DNA of 64,000 nt from positions 124,001-188,000 of the forward strand of contig NZ_JNWO01000015.1 of assembly GCF_000716435.1 (NCBI RefSeq), in the 5' to 3' direction. This document shows positions 9,066-17,168 of the stretch, piece by piece (within the stretch, counting starts at the first letter, position 1; every line of letters starts with the position of its first letter). Made by a program: the position numbers and the translations under genes. A model generated the notes under the pieces. That model was not told the origin of the DNA. It made no database searches and saw only the letters and a list, made by a program, of their open reading frames with translations. This DNA is from Streptomyces xylophagus (GTDB lineage: Bacteria; Actinomycetota; Actinomycetes; Streptomycetales; Streptomycetaceae).

Positions 9066-9917
9066 ATGAACGCCATCATCACCGCACCCGAACTGGCGAG
9101 CGACCTGGCCGGAACCAACCCGCCGGTACTGCTCGACGTCCGCTGGCAGCTCAGCGTCGCGAAGACCGCAGGTGAGCCGTCCTTCGACGGGCCCGCCGAG
9201 TACGCGGCCGGACACATCCCGAGCGCCGTCTACGTAGACCTCGACCAGGAACTCGCCTCGGCCCCGGGCGTCCACGGCCGCCATCCCCTCCCCGACACCG
9301 CGCGCTTCGGCGCCGCGATGCGCCGCGCGGGTGTGTCGACCGGCCGACCGGTCGTTGTGTACGACGGTGGCCAGGGCTGGGCGGCGGCCCGCGCATGGTG
9401 GCTGCTGCGCTGGACGGGTCACCCGGACGTGCGTGTGCTCGACGGCGGCCTTCCCTCGTGGGAGGGGTCCCTGGAGACGGACGCACCGACGCCGGCCGAG
9501 GGCGACTTCACGCCGGAACCGGGTGCCGTATCACTCCTGGACGCGGACGGCGCCGCCGCGCTGGCCCGCAGCGGGGTGCTGTTCGACGCGCGCGCGGGGG
9601 AGCGCTACCGGGGCGAGGTGGAGCCGATCGACCGGGTGGGCGGCCACATCCCGGGCGCGCTGTCCGCGCCGACCAACGAGAACGTGGGCACGGACGGCCG
9701 CTTCCTCCCGGCGGAGGAACTGGCCGCCCGCTTCAAGTCGTTGGGCGCTACGGAAGGCGCGGACGTCGGCGTGTACTGCGGCTCGGGCGTCTCGGGCGCC
9801 CACGAGGTACTGGCGCTGGCGGTCGCGGGCATCCCGGCCGCGCTGTACGTCGGTTCCTGGTCGGAGTGGTCCTCGGACCCGGAGCGACCGGTCGCAGTCG
9901 GCCCCGATCCTCAGTAG
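9066..9917 (+). CDS. Sulfurtransferase (two rhodanese domains)
   Basis: A 283-residue thiosulfate/3-mercaptopyruvate sulfurtransferase-type enzyme. Both rhodanese domains are present: the N-terminal one with YAAGHIPSAVYVDLD, the C-terminal catalytic one with IDRVGGHIPGALSAP and the active-site loop YCGSGVSG, giving Cys238 as the persulfide carrier. CGSGVxA-like loops are typical of 3-mercaptopyruvate sulfurtransferases (SseA group). The ATG at 9066 is chosen over 9057 because AAGGA sits 8 bases upstream of it and overlaps the earlier ATG. Confidence 0.9.
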   Translation: MNAIITAPELASDLAGTNPPVLLDVRWQLSVAKTAGEPSFDGPAEYAAGHIPSAVYVDLDQELASAPGVHGRHPLPDTARFGAAMRRAGVSTGRPVVVYDGGQGWAAARAWWLLRWTGHPDVRVLDGGLPSWEGSLETDAPTPAEGDFTPEPGAVSLLDADGAAALARSGVLFDARAGERYRGEVEPIDRVGGHIPGALSAPTNENVGTDGRFLPAEELAARFKSLGATEGADVGVYCGSGVSGAHEVLALAVAGIPAALYVGSWSEWSSDPERPVAVGPDPQ

Positions 9918-9935
9918 CGGCCGCTCCAGCAGCAG

Positions 9936-9984
9936 TCGTACGAGAGGGCCCGCAGCCTCACCGACTGCGGGCCCTCTCGTACGA
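9936..9984. terminator. Strong bidirectional terminator with a 20-bp perfect stem
   Basis: Arms 9936-9955 and 9965-9984 are perfectly complementary (20 bp) around a 9-base loop. It lies exactly between the convergent rhodanese and sepH genes. Confidence 0.8.
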
Positions 9985-9996
9985 GCAACTGTCCTG

Positions 9997-11025
9997 CTAG
10001 TCCTGCTTCTTCCTTCGCGTTCCGAAGACGATCTCGTCCCAGCTCGGAACTGCCGCTCTACGGCCCGGACGGACGCCGTCCGCTTCGGCCTGGCGGTCTG
10101 TCGAACCGATCAGGCGGTCGCGATGGGCACCGACGGAACGGGGCATGAGGACGTCCGCGTAGGCCGAACCGGCCGAGGCCGCGGGCGCCGGTGGCTCCTC
10201 CGCCTCCGGCTCTACGGCTGGCTCCTCCGGGGGGTCCGTGGGGCGCTCGGGGACCACCATGTCGCCGCGGAAGCTCGGTACCGCCTCCAGGAGGCTGGTC
10301 AGCGAGTCGCGCTCGCTCTCCTCGATCACCGGCTCGGGCGACGGCAGCGCGGGACGCTCCGGGCGCTCCAGGGCACGGTCCAGCGGGCGGTCGCGCGGCA
10401 GCCGGGCGATACGCGGGACGAACGGGAAGCTGGGCTCGGGTGTGGCGGCCAGGTCGTCGGACTCGCCGATCAGCGAGCGCGCCTCGTCGTCGACGGCCTG
10501 GACGAGCCGCCGGGGCGGGTCGTACGTCCAACTCGCCGAGTGCGGTTCGCCCGCGACCCGGTAGACCAGCAGGACCTCCCAGGTGCCGTCGTCGCGGCGC
10601 CAGGAGTCCCACTGGACGGTGTCCTTCTCGGCACCGCGCAGCGTCAGTCGCTCCTGGACGGCCTCGCCGAGCTGAGGGCCGGCGTTCTCACCGGGGCGGC
10701 GGACAGGGGTCTTCCGGGCCCGCTCGGCCATGAAGGCGCGCTCTGCGAGGACAGGGCCCTCGAAGCGGCGCACCCGGTCGACGGGGATGCCGGCGAGCTG
10801 AGCGACCTCCTCCGCGGAGGCGCCGGCACGTATACGTGCCTGGATGTCTCGGGGGCGGAGATGGCTCTCCACCTCGATCTCGATCTGGCCGAGGCGGGGA
10901 CGGTCGCCGCGTACAGCGGCGCGCAGACGCTCGTCAATCGGAAGCGTGTACTCCGTGCTGTCCGCAGCCTTCAGCACCAGCCGTGTGCCGTCGTTAGAGA
11001 CGGCCACGACACGCAGTTCGGGCAT
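9997..11025 (-). CDS. sepH: Septation protein SepH (DUF3071)
   Basis: A 342-residue actinobacterial protein. The N terminus MPELRVVAVSNDGTRLVLKA begins DUF3071, followed by a helix-turn-helix-like part (RAGASAEEVAQLAGIPVDRV, near residue 80) and a long acidic, proline-rich, poorly ordered C-terminal region. In Streptomyces and Mycobacterium, SepH binds FtsZ and promotes its assembly during division; the helix-turn-helix part is needed for this and not for DNA binding. The frame extends upstream to 11112, but the ATG at 11025 has gggagg before it. It ends in a basic KKQD tail. Confidence 0.88.
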   Translation of the reverse strand: MPELRVVAVSNDGTRLVLKAADSTEYTLPIDERLRAAVRGDRPRLGQIEIEVESHLRPRDIQARIRAGASAEEVAQLAGIPVDRVRRFEGPVLAERAFMAERARKTPVRRPGENAGPQLGEAVQERLTLRGAEKDTVQWDSWRRDDGTWEVLLVYRVAGEPHSASWTYDPPRRLVQAVDDEARSLIGESDDLAATPEPSFPFVPRIARLPRDRPLDRALERPERPALPSPEPVIEESERDSLTSLLEAVPSFRGDMVVPERPTDPPEEPAVEPEAEEPPAPAASAGSAYADVLMPRSVGAHRDRLIGSTDRQAEADGVRPGRRAAVPSWDEIVFGTRRKKQD

Positions 11026-11495
11026 GGGGACCTCCCGGGTGGTGCCTGCCGACGTCACGTGCGTCGCTGCTTCCGCTAGTCGAGTGTGGCCTGCCCGGGT
11101 GCAGCCTGCCACAACCTTGCCGAGTTGCCCGGCGTGTCGGGCGCGGGCCCGGACTCGCCGTTATGGCACGGTTACCTATTCGCAACGCTAAGTGACAAAC
11201 TACGTCACCCTGTGCAACTGGCCCCTTCTGGGCGGTCCAAAAGGCTGTGGACGCCCTGGCGGGAGGCCTGACCCAGGGCTCGCAACAGTACTCCATTTGG
11301 ACCACGTGCGTGGATTGGCACGCCGCCCAACTTCTTGTGGTGGGCGGGACTTGGCGGCCTGGGGCGGGGTTCGGGTGATCTTGAAAGTGGCGCACTTCAC
11401 GCAATAGCCCGAAACGGAACTATTGGTTTCGGCCGTACGTCCCTTTGTCGTACAGATAGTTGATCAGGTACGGGAAAGGCAGGCAAGGCACCGGA
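11026..11495. other. Intergenic region upstream of sepH, 470 bp
   Basis: Apart from the sepH promoter, which must lie here, no gene is supported. Base composition is less GC-biased than in the flanking genes. No large inverted repeat was seen. Confidence 0.45.
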
Positions 11496-11585
11496 ATGCG
11501 CGCAAGGCCCGATGTCACCAAGAAGCGGATCGATCTGAGCGCCCCTCAAGTCGCGGGCAGTGCGGTGGCGACGCCGGCGTCGTGA
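11496..11585 (+). pseudogene. Short ORF (29 codons), possible N-terminal remnant of a small conserved protein
   Basis: The ATG at 11496 is preceded by aggcaagg. It encodes a peptide with KKRIDLSAPQVAGSAVA and stops at TGA 11583-11585. The sequence looks like the start of a conserved small protein whose next part would be a hydrophobic segment, but the frame ends after VATPAS and the DNA that follows is low-complexity Pro/Ser-rich. I read this as a truncated gene; it could also be a real short peptide. Confidence 0.35.
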
Positions 11586-11676
11586 GCGCGACAGCAACCT
11601 CCCGCGCGCCCCGGCGAGTTCGACGACGAGCCGAGTCCGGCCGAGTCCCCGTCCGGCTCCCCGGGCAGCGCGTCGG

Positions 11677-12999
11677 CTACTGGCCCAGCACCCGCCGCAA
11701 GTAGTCGTTCTGGAACCGCCGATCAGGATCCAGCCGGTCCCGCAGCGCGGTGAACTCGCCGAAGCGCGGATAGACCCCGGCGAGGTACTCCGCGTCCCGG
11801 GTGTTCACCTTGCCCCAGTGCGGTCGGCCCTCGTGCGCGGTGAAGATGCGCTCGGCGGCGGTGAAGTACGCCTGGTAGGGCGTCCCCCGGTACATGTGCA
11901 CCGCGATGTAGGCGCTGTCCCGGCCGGAGGCGGTGGACAGGGCGATGTCGTCCGCCGGGGCGGTGCGGACCTCGACCGGATAGCTGATTCTGAAGTCGGA
12001 ACCGTCGACCATCGCCTTCAGCTCCCGCAGCGTGTCCACCAGGGCCGCGCGCGGGACGGCGTACTCCATCTCGACGAACCGCACCCGGCGGGGCGAGGTG
12101 AAGACCTTGTAGGGGATGTCCGTGTATGTGCGTGTGGACCAGGCGCGGGTGGAGATCCCCGCGATGGTCGGGATGCTCGCGGGCGCCGCGCGGCCGACCC
12201 AGTTGGCCACCTGCCAGAGGCCGTTGGCCACGAACTCGTCCTCGAACCAGCCCGCCATCGGCTTCACGGGCTGTGCCGGGCCCGCGCTGCGGTTGTTGCG
12301 CTTGGTGTTGGTGGAGGCCGTGTGCGGGAACCAGTAGAACTCGAAGTGCTCGTTCTCGGTCCAGAGTTCGTCGAAGCGTCCGGTGACCTCGTCGAAGGTC
12401 ATCGGCTCCTCGCGGGCGGTGAGCAGGAAGACCGGCTCCACCGCGAAGGTGATCGCGGTGACGATCCCGAGGGCGCCGAGGCCGATGCGGGCGGCCGCGA
12501 AGACGTCCGGGTTCTCCTTCGCGGAGCAGGTGAGCACCGAGCCGTCGGCGGTGACCAGCTCGAGTCCCCTGATCTGGGCGGCGATCGAGGCCGACTCGCG
12601 GCCGCTGCCGTGGGTGCCGGTGCTGGTCGCGCCCGACACTGTCTGCTCCATGATGTCGCCCATGTTGGTGAGCGACAGACCCTCGCGCGCGAGGGCCATG
12701 TTGAGTCTCTTGAGCGGGGTGCCCGCCTCGACCGTGACCGTCATGGCATCGCGATCAATGTTGCGGATGCCGGTCAACAGTTGAGGGCGGATCAACACGC
12801 CGTCGGTGGCGGCGATCGACGTGAAGGAGTGCCCGGAGCCGACCGCCTTCACCGTCAGGCCGTCCTCGGCGGCCCGACGTACGGCCGCGGTCAGTTCCTC
12901 GACCGAGGCCGGCGTGACCTCCCGCGCGGGGCGGGCCGCGACCGTGCCGCCCCAGTTACGCCACGTGCCGTTCTTTGCGCTCGCGTTGGTGCTCAACAA
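11677..12999 (-). CDS. FAD-linked oxidoreductase, L-gulono/D-arabinono-1,4-lactone oxidase type
   Basis: A 440-residue flavoprotein of the vanillyl-alcohol-oxidase family. The N-terminal FAD-binding domain contains VKAVGSGHSFTSIAATDGV, whose histidine is the usual covalent flavin site, and GATSTGTHGSGRESASIA. The C-terminal substrate domain (ALO type) ends with RPHWGKVNTRDAEYLAGVYP and DPDRRFQNDYLRRVLG. The family oxidises sugar lactones or polyols with oxygen. No ATG fits; TTG 12999 (or 12996) follows GGGGAGG at 5-8 bases, so translation starts inside the end of the upstream MFS gene. Confidence 0.85.
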   Translation of the reverse strand: MLSTNASAKNGTWRNWGGTVAARPAREVTPASVEELTAAVRRAAEDGLTVKAVGSGHSFTSIAATDGVLIRPQLLTGIRNIDRDAMTVTVEAGTPLKRLNMALAREGLSLTNMGDIMEQTVSGATSTGTHGSGRESASIAAQIRGLELVTADGSVLTCSAKENPDVFAAARIGLGALGIVTAITFAVEPVFLLTAREEPMTFDEVTGRFDELWTENEHFEFYWFPHTASTNTKRNNRSAGPAQPVKPMAGWFEDEFVANGLWQVANWVGRAAPASIPTIAGISTRAWSTRTYTDIPYKVFTSPRRVRFVEMEYAVPRAALVDTLRELKAMVDGSDFRISYPVEVRTAPADDIALSTASGRDSAYIAVHMYRGTPYQAYFTAAERIFTAHEGRPHWGKVNTRDAEYLAGVYPRFGEFTALRDRLDPDRRFQNDYLRRVLGQ

Positions 13000-14203
13000 C
13001 GGTGCCTCCCCGACCCGTCGCCGGTCTGCTGAGCCGGCGGTACCCGAGGAAACCGACCGCGACCGCGACGGCCCCGGCGACGACCGGAACCCCGTACCCC
13101 GCACGCGCGCCGGCTGCGTCGATCACCCAGCCGGCGACGGAGGAGCCGAGCGCGACCCCGACCGCCAGGCCGGTGCTCACCCAGGTCATGCCCTCGGTGA
13201 GCTTCGCGCGAGGTACGTGCTCTTCTATGAGGGACATCGTCGTGATCATCGTGGGTGCGATGGACAGGCCCGCAAGGAACAGCGCCACGGCCAGAAGCGG
13301 CAAGTTTCCGACCAGTAGGAGGGGGATCATACTCACGGCCATCGCGCATATGCCCAGCAGCCATCGACGTTCGGGCGCTCCCCGGAAGCGCAGCAGCCCG
13401 AACACGACTCCCGCCGCGCAGGAACCCGCCGCGTACAGGGCGAGCACCACGCTGGCGGCGCCCTTGTGACCCCGCTCGTCGGCGAACGCGACGGTGACCA
13501 CGTCGACCGCCCCGAAGATCGCCCCGGTCGCCACGAACGTGGCCACCAGCACCTGGAGACCGGCCGTCCGCAGCGCCGAGCCGCCGCCCTCGGCGCCCCG
13601 CACGCGCGGGTGCGGGGCGGGCTCGGTGGCGCGCTGGGCGGTCAGCCAGAAGACGCCGACCGCCAGGAAGCAGGCGGCCAGCAGGGGACCGGCCTCCGGG
13701 AACCACGCCGTGGACAGTCCGATGGAGATGATCGGCCCGAAGATGAAGCACACCTCGTCGACCACGGACTCCAGGGAGTACGCCGTGTGCAGCTGGGGGG
13801 TGCCCCGGTACACGGCCGCCCACCGCGCGCGGACCATCGCGCCCAGGCTCGGCACCGACCCGATCCCGGCGGCGCACACGAACAGCACCCAGTCCGGCCA
13901 CGTGAAGCGGGCGGCCAGCAGCAGCCCGGCCGCGGCGGTCAGCGCGACGAGCGTCGCGGGACGCAGCACCCGCCGCTGCCCGTACTGGTCGACCCACCGC
14001 GAGATCCGGGGCCCGATCGCGGCGGCGGCCAGCGCGATGGTGGCCGACAGCGCGCCCGCGAGCCCGTAGCGCCCGTTGATCTGGGAGATCATCGTGACCA
14101 CGCCGATGCCCATCATCGACAAGGGCATCCGGCCGAGGAACCCCGCGGCGGAGAAGCCCTTGGAGCCGGGGGCGGCGAACAGGGCGCGATAGGGGCTGGG
14201 CAC
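12956..14203 (-). CDS. MFS transporter
   Basis: A 415-residue membrane protein with about 12 hydrophobic segments, beginning MPSPYRALFAAPGSKGFSAA from a GTG codon. It resembles the single-domain exporter-type MFS proteins common in Streptomyces next to this oxidase. The central loop (around HPRVRGAEGGGSALRT) separates two six-helix halves. It is transcribed ahead of, and overlaps by 44 bases, the flavin oxidase, so the two are probably an operon. The substrate is unknown. Confidence 0.85.
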   Translation of the reverse strand: MPSPYRALFAAPGSKGFSAAGFLGRMPLSMMGIGVVTMISQINGRYGLAGALSATIALAAAAIGPRISRWVDQYGQRRVLRPATLVALTAAAGLLLAARFTWPDWVLFVCAAGIGSVPSLGAMVRARWAAVYRGTPQLHTAYSLESVVDEVCFIFGPIISIGLSTAWFPEAGPLLAACFLAVGVFWLTAQRATEPAPHPRVRGAEGGGSALRTAGLQVLVATFVATGAIFGAVDVVTVAFADERGHKGAASVVLALYAAGSCAAGVVFGLLRFRGAPERRWLLGICAMAVSMIPLLLVGNLPLLAVALFLAGLSIAPTMITTMSLIEEHVPRAKLTEGMTWVSTGLAVGVALGSSVAGWVIDAAGARAGYGVPVVAGAVAVAVGFLGYRRLSRPATGRGGTVVEHQRERKERHVA

Positions 14204-14403
14204 GGGGGTCTCCGGTCGAAAAGGAGCAGGGCGGCTCGTTGAGGAGCGGTGGCGGCTCCGTAAGGTGCGAATGTGGCTGATACAGCTTACGAGCAGGTCG
14301 GCTTGAATGCACCCGTCCGCGATGCGCCCGGATCTCCACGCGTATCCCCGTCCGGCACCCCGCCGTTTCCCGGCTGTCAGGGGCGGGTGGCAGGATCGGA
14401 CGC

Positions 14404-15531
14404 ATGCCAGACGTGCTCGATGCCACCCCCTACGACGCCCTGCTCCTGCTCTCGTTCGGCGGACCCGAAGGCCCGGACGACGTGGTTCCGTTCCTGGAGA
14501 ACGTGACGCGTGGGCGAGGCATCCCCAAGGAACGCCTCAAGGAAGTGGGGCAGCACTACTTCCTGTTCGGCGGGGTCAGTCCCATCAACGACCAGAACCG
14601 CGCCCTCCTGGACGCCCTCCGCAAGGACTTCGCGGACCACGGCCTGGACCTGCCGGTCTACTGGGGCAACCGCAACTGGGCCCCGTACCTGACGGACACC
14701 CTGCGCGAGATGGTCGCCGACGGCCGCCGCCGCATCCTCGTCCTCGCCACCAGCGCCTACGCCTCGTACTCGGGCTGCCGCCAGTACCGGGAGAACCTCG
14801 CCGACTCCCTGGCCGCCCTCCAGGCCGAGGGGCTGGAGTTGCCGAAGGTCGACAAGCTGCGCCACTACTTCAACCACCCCGGCTTCCTGGAGCCGATGAT
14901 CGACGGGGTGCTCGAATCCCTCGCCGACCTCCCCGAGGACGTCCGGGACGGCGCGCACCTCGCCTTCTCGACCCACTCCATCCCGACCGCCGCGGCCGAC
15001 AGCTCCGGCCCGGTCGAGGACCACGGCGACGGCGGGGCGTACGTCGCGCAGCACCTGGACGCGGCCCGGCTGATCGCCGACGCCGTCCGCGAGCGCACCG
15101 GCGTCGACCACCCCTGGCAGCTCGTCTACCAGTCCCGCTCCGGCGCCCCGCAGATCCCGTGGCTGGAGCCCGACATCTGCGACCACCTGGAGGAGCGCCA
15201 CGCGTCCGGCGCCCCCGCGGTCGTCATGGCACCCATCGGCTTCGTCTCCGACCACATGGAGGTCCTCTACGACCTCGACACGGAGGCCAAGGCCAAGGCG
15301 GAGGAACTGGGCCTGCCCGTACGCCGCTCGGCCACCGTGGGCGCCGACCCGCGCTTCGCCGCCGCGATCCGTGAGCTGGTCCTGGAGCGCGCCGCCGTCG
15401 AGAGCGGGCGGCAGGTCACGCCCTGCGCCCTGGGCACGCTCGGCGCCGGCCACGACCTCTGCCCGGTGGGCTGCTGCCCGGCCCGCGCCCCGCGTCCCGC
15501 CGCCGCGGGCGCCGACAGCCCCTACGCGTGA
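14404..15531 (+). CDS. hemH: Ferrochelatase (actinobacterial, coproporphyrin type)
   Basis: A 375-residue ferrochelatase, inserting iron into the porphyrin ring in haem synthesis. In Actinobacteria the preferred substrate is coproporphyrin III (CpfC). Conserved features are [18 protein letters not shown]-like [12 protein letters not shown], and FSTHSIP with the catalytic histidine. A cysteine in YSGCRQY and three near the C terminus (CALGTLG and LCPVGCCP) match the 2Fe-2S ligand arrangement of mycobacterial ferrochelatase. Its stop region is duplicated downstream (see 15511-15790). Confidence 0.94.
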   Translation: MPDVLDATPYDALLLLSFGGPEGPDDVVPFLENVTRGRGIPKERLKEVGQHYFLFGGVSPINDQNRALLDALRKDFADHGLDLPVYWGNRNWAPYLTDTLREMVADGRRRILVLATSAYASYSGCRQYRENLADSLAALQAEGLELPKVDKLRHYFNHPGFLEPMIDGVLESLADLPEDVRDGAHLAFSTHSIPTAAADSSGPVEDHGDGGAYVAQHLDAARLIADAVRERTGVDHPWQLVYQSRSGAPQIPWLEPDICDHLEERHASGAPAVVMAPIGFVSDHMEVLYDLDTEAKAKAEELGLPVRRSATVGADPRFAAAIRELVLERAAVESGRQVTPCALGTLGAGHDLCPVGCCPARAPRPAAAGADSPYA

Positions 15532-15790
15532 GAGGGGCGCCGGTGACCGACTCTCTGCACCAAGAACTGCTCGGGCTGGGCCAGGAAGCCGTCGGCCCGA
15601 GCGGCGAACCGTTCCGGGGCGGCCGTTTGGCCCGTGCCTCTCGCCCCGCTGCAGACAGCCCCTACGCCTGAGGAGCGCCGTGACCGACCCCCTGCACCAG
15701 GAACTGCTCGCACTCGCCCAGGAGGCCGCTCACAAGGCCGGCGCGCTGCTGCGGGACGGCCGCCCGGCCGACCTCGCGGTCGCCGCCACC
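15511..15790 (+). repeat. Imperfect tandem duplication of the hemH/inositol-phosphatase junction
   Basis: Copy one spans about 15511-15650 and copy two about 15651-15790. Each contains the last codons of hemH (ADSPYA, stop), a ribosome binding site, and a GTG start followed by TDxLHQELLxLxQEA. The offset is 140 bases at the hemH tail and 137 at the GTG because of a 3-base indel. Copy two leads into the full phosphatase gene. Confidence 0.85.
15543..15671 (+). CDS. Hybrid short ORF created by the junction duplication
   Basis: A 42-residue ORF starting at GTG 15543 (aggggcgcc upstream) and ending at TGA 15669-15671, eight bases before the phosphatase GTG. Its first 16 residues mimic the phosphatase N terminus (TDSLHQELLGLGQEA) and its last ones mimic the hemH C terminus (RPAADSPYA). 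It is open throughout although the two copies have diverged. It is probably a by-product of duplication, possibly translated as a coupling leader; no function can be assigned. Confidence 0.4.
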   Translation: MTDSLHQELLGLGQEAVGPSGEPFRGGRLARASRPAADSPYA

Positions 15791-16495
15791 AAGTCCAGCC
15801 CGATCGACGTCGTCACCGAGATGGACATCGCGGCGGAGAAACTGATCACCGACCTGATCTCCCAACACCGCCCCGACGACGGCTTCCTGGGCGAGGAGGG
15901 CGCCTCCGCCGAAGGCACCAGTGGCGTCCGCTGGGTCATCGACCCGCTCGACGGTACGGTCAACTACCTCTACGGACTGCCCACTTGGTCCGTCTCCATC
16001 GCGGCCGAGCTGCACGGCGAGACCGTCGCCGGGGTCGTCGCGATCCCGATGCGCGGCGAGACGTTCCACGCGGTGCTCGGCGGCGGGGCGTGGGCCACGG
16101 GCGCGTGGGAGGGCGAACGCAGGCTCGCCTGCCGTCCGGCGGCGCCGCTGGAGCAGGCGTTGGTCTCGACCGGGTTCAACTACGTCACCGAGGTGCGGGC
16201 TCATCAGGCCGATGTGGCGCAGAAGTTGATTCCGTTGTTGCGTGACATCCGGCGGGGCGGTTCGGCGGCGGTCGACCTGTGCGATGTGGCCGCAGGGCGC
16301 CTGGACGGCTACTACGAGCGGGGGTTGAACCCGTGGGACCTCGCCGCGGGTGACCTGATCGCTCGGGAGGCGGGCGCGTTGACCGGTGGACGGCCCGGAG
16401 AGCGCCCCGCACGTGATCTGGCGATCGCGGGTACCCCGGGCGTCTTCGAACCCCTCCAGCGCCTCCTGGAGGACTTCGGCGCCTGGCACGACTGA
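15680..16495 (+). CDS. Inositol monophosphatase family protein
   Basis: A 271-residue magnesium-dependent phosphatase of the IMPase/FBPase-like family. The metal site is visible as GEEG (near residue 75), WVIDPLDGTVNYLYGLP and, near the end, NPWDLAAGDLIAREAGA. Possible substrates are inositol-1-phosphate, histidinol phosphate or fructose-1,6-bisphosphate; sequence alone does not decide. The GTG at 15680 has tgaggagcgcc before it. It follows hemH in the same direction and probably shares its transcript. It is convergent with the small gene at 16499, with only three bases between the stops. Confidence 0.9.
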   Translation: MTDPLHQELLALAQEAAHKAGALLRDGRPADLAVAATKSSPIDVVTEMDIAAEKLITDLISQHRPDDGFLGEEGASAEGTSGVRWVIDPLDGTVNYLYGLPTWSVSIAAELHGETVAGVVAIPMRGETFHAVLGGGAWATGAWEGERRLACRPAAPLEQALVSTGFNYVTEVRAHQADVAQKLIPLLRDIRRGGSAAVDLCDVAAGRLDGYYERGLNPWDLAAGDLIAREAGALTGGRPGERPARDLAIAGTPGVFEPLQRLLEDFGAWHD

Positions 16496-16498
16496 CAC

Positions 16499-16753
16499 TC
16501 ACGAGACCAACGGCGAAAGCAGAGGCCAACGGCGAGGGCCCACCAAGTCCGGCTGTCCCCAGGCGTCGGCCGAGAGGGAGCCGTAGGGGCGCGCCGGTGT
16601 CGAGAGCCCCAGCGCGCGGAGGCGCGCAGCGCCGAGCACGGTGGGGCTCTCGACACCGGCTACGAGGAAGTCGTCGCCCTCGTCACGAGCCCGCGTCAGG
16701 TCGGTCTCGGTCGCCCTTATGCGCTGCAGAAGTCCTGCGGTGAATGCGTCCAT
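16499..16753 (-). CDS. Small conserved-looking protein, C-terminal half altered
   Basis: An 84-codon ORF starting MDAFTAGLLQRIRATETDL, a confident-looking start typical of a short conserved Streptomyces protein. After GDDFLV the reading frame runs through a long perfect inverted repeat (16594-16659) and then a sequence with no recognisable pattern, rich in Pro/Trp, to the stop. The conserved part is therefore only about 32 residues. I suspect the original C-terminal half has been displaced by insertion of the palindrome. Function unknown. Confidence 0.55.
   Translation of the reverse strand: MDAFTAGLLQRIRATETDLTRARDEGDDFLVAGVESPTVLGAARLRALGLSTPARPYGSLSADAWGQPDLVGPRRWPLLSPLVS
16594..16659. 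repeat. 18-bp perfect inverted repeat with inner hairpin
   Basis: Arms 16594-16611 (ccggtgtcgagagcccca) and 16642-16659 are perfectly complementary; the 30-base loop itself holds gcgcgc and gcgcgc separated by ggag. It lies inside the coding frame of the small gene at 16499-16753. Confidence 0.8.
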
Positions 16754-17168
16754 GCTGCGCCCCCTCGTCCTGGGTCGTGGGTCGGGTGGCACGGGGGTGT
16801 GCCGTTAGGAAGGGGCGATCACGTCTGCCGATGGGGTGCCCAGCGCTGCCCTGGCTGGGCGGCGACGGTGCCGGACACCCACGCCCGCTCTGCGGAAGCG
16901 GTTGGACGTACCACAAGGTGGCTTGCCACATGCAGAGCGTGATCGCGGGGTGTAAAGCCGTCCTCCCCCCGCTCTCTTCCGTGGAAACCTCAACCCACCG
17001 AGAAAATCCCGCATTCCCGGGCCTCACACCCGACCTTCATCTCGTGCCCGGCCGCCTTACAGCCGACTTATGGCCGAAAAGGGCAGGATGGAGGTCACAC
17101 AGCCACGAAGACCCTGCCCGTGTGCGCCGAGACGCGCTACGCGGGTGGACAGAGGAAGGACAAGCGAC
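16754..17168. other. Divergent intergenic region upstream of cutR, 415 bp
   Basis: The region lies between the small gene (minus) and cutR (plus). No credible gene is present. It must contain the cutRS promoter; no consensus hexamers could be fixed with confidence. Confidence 0.45.
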
